Below are positions 57,109 to 64,000 of a DNA stretch of 64,000 bases, piece after piece (positions within the stretch are counted from its first letter, which is position 1; the number at the start of each line of letters is the position of its first letter). The notes beneath the pieces were generated by a model that did no database searches, was not told where the DNA came from, and was given only the letters and a program-made list of their open reading frames with translations. The stretch lies in NCBI RefSeq assembly GCF_905163445.1, contig NC_053194.1, forward strand, positions 15,232,921-15,296,920. Reading direction: 5' to 3'. The position numbers and the translations under genes are program-made. This DNA comes from Pararge aegeria (taxonomy: Eukaryota > Arthropoda > Insecta > Lepidoptera > Nymphalidae).

Positions 57109-57616
57109 GAGGTAGAAAATCTCATACTCAGGTGTTCTTACTCAAAATCCGTATACCCGTAACCGTAATCCGAAAACGTACGTAATACAGGTACTTACAT
57201 AAATCCGCACCTTAGACGGCACTAGACGTCCGTGCTCCAAACTATCGCATTTGTACCCAAAGCACAAGATGGACAGTTCTGAAAAGTAAATATACAAAAT
57301 CACAATTTCGTTTGAACACATTGCCAAGCAATCGTTAAGGTTAAAATTGGTCCAGCTATTTACGAGAATTGGACTGAAAATTCATTTTTATTATGTCTAC
57401 TGGATGAACCGTCGAACTTTATACAACATAAAATTACTAATTTATGTATATTTTTTCGATTTTTTTGGGGTTTCCTTATTTTCGTTGTTTTAAACAACCC
57501 CTGTGAGGCAAACAAAACAAAAAGTACAAATATTCAAATCAAATAATGTCCGAGCTTTAGCGCCTCTAAAGAAAGAAGAAAGTTAAAAGATGTAAGAGAA
57601 GGAGAGTGACACTTAC

Positions 57617-60600
57617 AACAATACTTTCGATCGCATTCGCTAACTGCTCTTCCATGATTTTTACATCACCGTGTTCCAGCACTTCCTGCAAATAACAAGT
57701 TAAAAAAAGCTTAACCGAGTATGATGATGATAATGTGCAAAACGCAAAAGCTCAAACTTTGACGTATCAGCAAGGTGCAGTAATCGTTAAATCCCGCTAA
57801 GTTGCACTAAAGGAGTAGCGACAAATTTCAAAGCTCTAAATTGGGACATTAGGGTTGATGTTTAAAAGAAAACTCACTTCTTGGCAAATCTTGACAGTGT
57901 CAGCGAGCTCGGGCGACGCGGCGCACAGCCTGGTAGCTGCGCAAGCGCAACTAACGCTGGCGAGCCGCGCCGCTCCGCGCACTACTCCCGCGTTACCAGA
58001 CAACGCCATCGATTCCCCGCATGCGTACGCCGGGGCAAAGGTCATTGAGGATACAGCGCGTTGCCATTCCTACGGATTCGCACAACAAGGAAGGGTTAGC
58101 AAAAAAGGCTATTCGCAAAGGGGCTTGAGTATTTTAGTTTGTAAAAAACAAAATGGCGGATCTTTAGTCAGTATATTCAAACCCCTTTAATTAGAACGAC
58201 GATGTATGTGAACTTTCAAAGTTCACATACGTCAATAGGCGTTATATTGAATCTGATAGAGGCTTCTGCCGTGGCTAGTTCCCTCCCGACTGACAAGTTA
58301 TTTAGGTTTCCGTTACGATGTTGCGTAAAACCGAGCAGCGGTAAAGGTTTAATATAACTCATCAACCATACCCTCAACAAGTTAGCACTTAGCCCGGCAC
58401 CATCTTAGACTGCATCATCACTTGCAAGGTGAGATGGCAATTAAGGCCTAATATGTAGTAGAATAAAAATCATTTTTTTGATGATGGTAACGTTAGGTAA
58501 TGTTCGTAAAACCATTTGTAGATATTTACTTACCTAAAATAAATTATGATAATTTGACCTAAATCTCAAGAAATTCTAAAAGGGAATAATTAGATTTCCC
58601 TAGACTATGCAAGCATAATATCTGAGGCATGTGGAATAAAATTTGAGAAAAGTAAATCGTCATTTCTCACAATTGTTTGTAAGTTTTCCAAAACCAACAT
58701 TAGCACCCAAAATCTAAAATGCTGCACTGGTCACTGATCAAATAAGCGAATCTTACAATGACAAGTAGCCTTACAATCAATATTTCTGCAACACCATCAT
58801 AAATGATAGCTTATCAACGTTTACAGCTAATTCAGTTGACCGACCAGCTTTCCAGAAATTGAGAATAAAGTTATCATTAGTTAAATATTAGACACAAACT
58901 AATGCATTAACGATTAGTTTAGTAACAATCTTTTAATTTAACATAACATTAAAATCACACTCACCTCGCTGTCAGTCTTTGCATCTGCATCTCCGATAGA
59001 CCTAATTAGCTCTTTTGAGATAGCCATTAAGAGGTAATTTGTGATTTTCGATTTTGCTTCAGCTGTTACTTTTCCGTTAACTGGCGCGATTTCCTTGCAC
59101 AGTCTTGTCAAATCTTCATCTACTGTGTTGTGGATTCGATCAAAAAGATCCTCGATCAGTTGACTGACCAGTTGGCTCCTCATTGACGGACATGAGCAAC
59201 GAGAATCTGACGTTATGTAGCTCATGCTGTGGTGCATTCTCCCGTAATCAGTCTTCTTTGGCACGGCAGTGTATATCGAGTAACCTTCGTCAACGTATTC
59301 CGTTCTGTCAGGTTTTAGATCTATGCGCGACGCATGGAAAGATTGCCTCATCGTTTCACTTCTCAGTTCCTCCAACTCCTCGGTTTTAATGGATAGTTCA
59401 TGGCTCATAGTTTTTAGTTTGTCGTCGCATTTTCTTTTGCATTGGTTCAACGCTTTCTGTGTCAACGCTAGCTGCTTTTCCAGAGATTCAACCTGGGAAC
59501 ACACGTCTCCTTAGTCCACAACTATTATCCTTGTCTCCATGCAATATGTACAGAATATTCACAGGTGTCCAATACATGCACTGTCTTCGTGAACCGAGCG
59601 TACAAAATTTTTGCAAACCTTTTGACAATCGTGCTAATGTCATTCAAAAGCGGCATACAAAACTATTGATATAAAAATTTTATTATTTTCAGCTCAATGG
59701 GGTGAGTCACTTTTTTATCCAAATGTGTTGTATTTTTAGCGTGCGCGTGTCTTGATCAACACCGTTAAGTATTTGAAATTAGTGATAAGTTTATTTTTTG
59801 TTATCGTTTATATTGATATTTCAACTTTTTTACCAATAGTTTTTAAAGCATTTTAGTTTAAAAGTAGCATTAGCACCTCTACCACCATCCCACGTTTTCT
59901 AACTACGACATAGACTATTATTAAATCACTACAAAGCTCTATACTAAACAACAATGACACACAAACAATATAGATACGTTATAACCCAAACCAGACTAAG
60001 AGCGTTTCGATTAAATTTAGTTGATTCAGCATCAGATAAGAAAATGACTAAGATTGGATCAAATAACCGTTCTATAAGTAGTAGCATTCTTTTAGTATGG
60101 AATGGAAAATAAATATAACAAAAAATTGTAACATATTTGTATTGATGTGCCCATGAAATTTATAATGTACAGATATTCTAAGGGAGAGATTAAACGACTG
60201 ATTATTGGTTCATCATTATTTTATTTTTTAACGCCACATTGATGAAATACCATTAATATAAATTTTACCCTTCATTGTAAGTCTTACTTTAGTAGATTTA
60301 TCAATAATCCTGTCGTATAAAATATCGTTTAATTGCGCCCAAAGTTATAAAGATTAGTTTGCCATAATAATGTCACTTACCTCCTCCTTCAGTTCACTAT
60401 TAGTGACCTCTAGATCTTGATTATTCTTGCACGCCCTCGTCAACTCTTTGCGTATACATTCGAGGTCTCCCATAAAGCTACATTCAGTCTTTTTAGATAA
60501 TTCTCTATGGCTCTTCAGATCTTCATCCAATTGTTTGTTCATTTTGCGGAGCTGGTCGATTTCTCTCTGTAAAGACAAATATGAATAATTTTTGATGTGA

Positions 60601-63600
60601 AACATCTATAGGCAGAGGGTAAACCTGACTTAGGCGTGGCGACACAGGCCGTGGCGACGCATCTCCACGCTGTATGATAGAATATATATGTATACGTTGA
60701 TGAAAATACTTGAGTTTTTACCTTTTTAAAGAAATTTTTGAATTAAAACATTTTGTATATGAAGAAAATACATATATATTCAATAAACAGTCATCATTTT
60801 CTGAAGAAAATTCGTAATATTGTATTTTTTTATCATGTCATATTTAGTTCCTGTGATAATCTGTACTTTTGTGCCTATTACTTATACAAAATAATTTCGA
60901 TGTTTCACATCTGCCAGGCGTCCCGTGAAGGCTCACATTTTTTCGTTATAAAAATTACGATATTTTTTTTATTTTTGTTTAACTGTTTTCATACCTTAAA
61001 GATAATTGCACAACATTTACTTTCTAAAACACAAATGTATACTTTGGAAGTAGTATATTTTAAAACAATTCAGCCACTTTTTTACATGCAAAGAGTCCTG
61101 CAAAGTGTTGCTCTGTTTATAGGCGATGGTTTTTCACTTACTTCCAGGTGAGCCAGCTGATTGGTTCGTCTATTATAACTATTAAAGTTAAACTTGATAT
61201 ATAGTTCATATTGAAGTTTCGACATCGACCGGCAGCTGTATTGGCAAATATTTGACGTAGCGAAGGTATTCTTGCTACATAAACCTCAACATATTAGTAG
61301 TAGTAGTAGAATCTAAAGCTTAGGGAGGACTTTGCTGCTTCAATTGATCATCTGATTCGGGGCTAGGATTGTTACAAAAATCCCTAGATCGTTACATATT
61401 CAGTTTTTCTACCTTTAAAATCCATAATTTCCTGTCCAAGTGCTTACTACTACGAAAACGATGCAGTGAATTGACGCTTACCTTAAATTTATTCTCAAGC
61501 GCTTTGACTGTTGTCTCAGCTTTCTTGGCATCTGCATCTGCCTTTCCATAGAGGGCAACTAAGTTGGTGTTCTGGCTCTTGAGCGTTTTCGCATCCCTCT
61601 CGGCCTTTTCTAAAGCTATCCGCATACCGGACTCTGATTCTTCTACTTCTCTTAATTTCTTCTTTAAAGGTTCGAAGCAGTTTTTCCATTGATCTCGTTC
61701 TGTTTCTAATTTCTTAACCTGAAAAAAACCATAAGAAATCCATGTAGTTATTTTGCTAGACTATATTAGATAGTTTGTACTGATAAACATAACTGTCCGT
61801 TCAATATTATAATGTATGATCTGAAGTATTGATTTTTTTATATATAAAACTGACAATATTTTCCTCGAATTTTTATTTTATTGTAACCATAACTAATAGT
61901 CTTATATTTATGGCCCATAAGAATTCTTTCCTATATTTATATTATTTTGTAACTTACCTTGCTCTTTAATTGCGACTCCGTAGCCACTGATTCTTCAATC
62001 TTCTTCTTATAACCACCTTCCATCTCTGCCCACATATCATCTGCTTGAGTCAACATCTCCAAATACGCGGTTTCTCTTCTCTCCAATTCTGCTATTCTGT
62101 TCTTTAGCTCTTGTTCGCTGTTTAGAAGTGCTCGTATTTTGGATGCCGTAAGTGGATCTGGTGAGAGCTGTAAAAACAGGGGAAAATTAAAATAAGTATA
62201 AAAAATTTACACAATTTCATTAAATCTATTAATATAATATTTTCATATGTTACCTCCGCATCTTCTGCTTCTTTTTTTATCTGATCTTCTAATACTACGA
62301 TCTTCTCTTCCAATTTTTCCTTCTTGTATTCAGCACCACTGACAGCCGCTGTTACTTGTCTTCTAGACGTTTCTAATTCTTCTTCTAGATTTTTCACTTT
62401 CTTTTCTAACGTACCTTTTAACCGCTCTGTTTGTTTTTTTATTTCTTCCTTTTCTTTTAATAACCTGCAAATATTTAAATTAGTTTATATATAGTCGTTG
62501 ATATGTACACCGTTGCAAATAACGTATTGAGTAGTATGACCAGTCGGCAAATTATTAGAAAAAGATACGCAGTCTTAAATCAAACTCGGCACGGATACTT
62601 AATAGTTTTCATATAATAATTATTATTTGAACAACTACTGCTGGACGTAGGTATTTTGTACTAGTTTCCAAGTTTGCAACTCTTTAGACGCATCAATAAT
62701 TTTGTTTTTTTTAAAGATCTGCTCAATTCTCCGCATTGCAGGTAGAAACTTGCGGTTAAACAATTGATTAGTATCATAACTATCAGAAGTTTGGGGGCTT
62801 ACATAATAATTTGGTTCTGCAACTCCTGCGTGGCTGGCGATGGTAGGATCTTGAGGTCGTTGACGGCGACGAGTGCCCCACATTCTTTCTGACTGTCATG
62901 TTTAATCTTTTGAATCGCTTCCTTTGCATCGAGACTGAGTGAACCCATACGACTTATTAGAGCACGCTGTAAAAAAAATTATAAGCTATATGATTACGCA
63001 TTTTCTTAAAGGTATTTTATACATTTGGGTAAACTGTACCTTCTACTTTAATTCATAATCATTATTATCACATCCACCCATTATCGGCCAATCAAAAGGG
63101 CCCGGGTCTCCTGCCATAATGGGAAGGGGTTAGGGGCCGTAGACCACCACGCTGGCCCAGTACGGATTGGTGGACTCCACACACCTTCGAGAACATTATA
63201 TAGAACTCTCTGGCATGCAGGTTTCCTCACGATGTTTCCTTCAGCGGTGAAGCAAGTTATATTTTAACTACTTAAAATGTACGTAATTTAGAAAAGTTAG
63301 AGGTGCGTGCTGGGATTTGAACTTGGCCCTCCGAAAGTTAAGTCGAGTTCCTATCCACTGGGATATCGACGCTTCAACTACCAGCTACTGCCTTACTTAC
63401 TCTATTGTATTTAGGTACATTTTGGTATTTTATTTACAAACGAAGTTTGCTAAGGAAATATATAGGTATTCTTTTAGTAGAACTAATCAAAGTTACTCAT
63501 GATTGTCTAGTAGTAGGCAGTAAAGTATCTAAAGTAATAATGAAATAACTACGTATCAATTTTCTAGAACAAAATCAAAAATGCTTTAAATTGTGCGAAA

Positions 63601-63806
63601 ATCTATACAATATAAGAACCTACACTTATGTAGCTCATTTTCCAACAATAAAAATAATTTCTGAAAATGTTACACAACGACTTCAACGTCGGCTGACTTA
63701 CCTGACCACCACATGAAATCGTAGCCCCTACCGCTTGCAGAACATTCCACGCTATAAGTGCAGGTACGGCTTTTTCTAAGCTGTCCAACCGTGACAACAA
63801 TTCATT
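57617..63806 (-). CDS. Coiled-coil protein, paralogue 2 (nine exons seen, partial at the window edge)
   Basis: Exons (codons): 63702-63806 (35), 62803-62966 and 62254-62464 (125 together, phase 2 between), 61958-62167 (70), 61482-61718 (79), 60381-60566 (62), 58965-59492 (176), 57878-58069 (64), 57617-57685 (23); GT/AG borders, 634 codons in frame. Starts before 63806, so the N-terminus is missing. Long heptad coiled coil: LKGTLEKKVKNLEEELETSR, EKLEEKIVVLEDQIKKEAED, ERRETAYLEMLTQADDMWAE, DAKKAETTVKALENKF. The 58965 exon adds DSRCSCPSM and a helical domain QLIEDLFDRIHNTVDEDLTR. The next exon is Ala/Cys-rich (RLASVSCACAATRLCAASPE). The phase-0 last donor is compatible with the FN3 exons at 49766. 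No signal peptide; function unknown to me. An unresolved first exon may lie at 63860-63975 (VLAFVDSCVRDNS). Confidence 0.82.
58204..58230. repeat. Perfect 13-bp palindrome
   Basis: Arms GTATGTGAACTTT and AAAGTTCACATAC around a single C. Just outside the Ala/Cys-rich exon of the coiled-coil gene, in the intron. Confidence 0.9.
58240..58470 (+). repeat. Lepidopteran retroelement 3' tail
   Basis: GAGGCTTCTGCCGTGGCTAG, AACCGAGCAGCGGTAAAGGT, ACCATCTTAGACTGCATCAT, CACTTGCAAGGTGAGATGGC. I recall this tail as shared by common lepidopteran LINEs and SINEs. Intronic. Confidence 0.6.
59505..60375. other. Intron of the coiled-coil gene
   Basis: Intron between the 62- and 176-codon exons. AT-rich; no repeat or exon recognised. 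Confidence 0.5.
60610..61475. other. Intron of the coiled-coil gene
   Basis: Intron between the 79- and 62-codon exons. The 132-codon plus-strand frame at 60753 is antisense intron sequence without coding character. AGTAGTAGTAG short run near 61294. Confidence 0.5.
63058..63376 (-). repeat. SINE family B, full-length copy
   Basis: Reference copy for the family: tail/body (ACCCATTATCGGCCAATCAA, GTAGACCACCACGCTGGCCC, CTGGCATGCAGGTTTCCTCA), linker (GTGAAGCAAGTTATATTTTA), and inverted head (GGTGCGTGCTGGGATTTGAA, CACTGGGATATCGACGCTTC). About 320 bp. In intron 1 of the coiled-coil gene. Confidence 0.9.
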
Positions 63807-64000
63807 CTGAAAAAAAATTAAAAAAGTTTCTTGTAAAAGTTTTTCAGGTTTTATAACAGATCTGGACCGTGAATAGAATCGCTTGGACTGCTTTGCCACC
63901 GAATTGTCTCTCACACATGAGTCCACAAACGCCAGCACCAAACTGGCGCGGTTCGAGCTCTTTTCAATAAAGACTTATAAAACAGGTAGCAGAGGAAAAC

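Noticed and set aside
57142..57327. Possible exon (ELSILCFGYKCDSLEHG) after the 57617 donor
   Set aside because: It has an acceptor and a good donor, but its only open frame needs a phase-1 upstream donor, and the donor at 57617 is phase 0. Left out unless cDNA shows otherwise.

Overview
The window reads as nuclear DNA from a moth or butterfly. It is AT-rich, has introns with GT/AG borders, two complete nuclear tRNA-Glu genes, and a heavy load of short tRNA-headed SINEs and truncated non-LTR retrotransposon 3' ends of the kind that litter lepidopteran genomes. The mix of SINE families makes me lean to a nymphalid butterfly, but that is inference from memory of such repeats.

Layout. 1-21.3 kb is gene-poor and repeat-rich: an internally deleted mariner (1.66-2.09 kb), a 5'-truncated LINE with most of its reverse transcriptase (13.7-16.3 kb) inserted into a SINE, an approx 1.2-kb duplication (9.5 and 11.45 kb), and four copies of a tRNA-Glu-centred repeat, two of them still perfect tRNA genes. 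21.9-32.0 kb is a minus-strand gene block: an intronless 645-residue protein built on a recurring K-T-S-S-G motif, a six-exon cysteine-rich 224-residue reading frame, and a five-exon coiled-coil gene. The last two may be one transcript. 35.3-39.4 kb (+) is a complete six-exon methylthioribulose-1-phosphate dehydratase gene (MtnB/APIP), the one clear housekeeping enzyme here. 40.6-45.7 kb (-) is a five-exon gene for a 397-residue charged protein I do not recognise. 47.3-64.0 kb (-) holds a long coiled-coil gene running off the right edge, whose last exons probably encode an FN3 domain at 47.3-49.8 kb. In between lies an intronless 1199-residue protein with repeated C-x-C-x2-C-x-C-x2-C blocks.

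How the parts relate. The two coiled-coil genes (29.5-32.0 kb and 57.6-63.8 kb) are paralogues with matching exons: successive exons of 71/70, 79/79, 62/62 and 173/176 codons, all in phase 0. Each is accompanied on the same strand by a large intronless, low-complexity repeat protein. I see no functional proof of a shared pathway. The combination (coiled coils plus Cys-rich and Lys/Ser-rich intronless genes) would fit a structural assembly, for example in sperm, but that is a guess. All exon structures were derived by hand from splice signals and reading phase.
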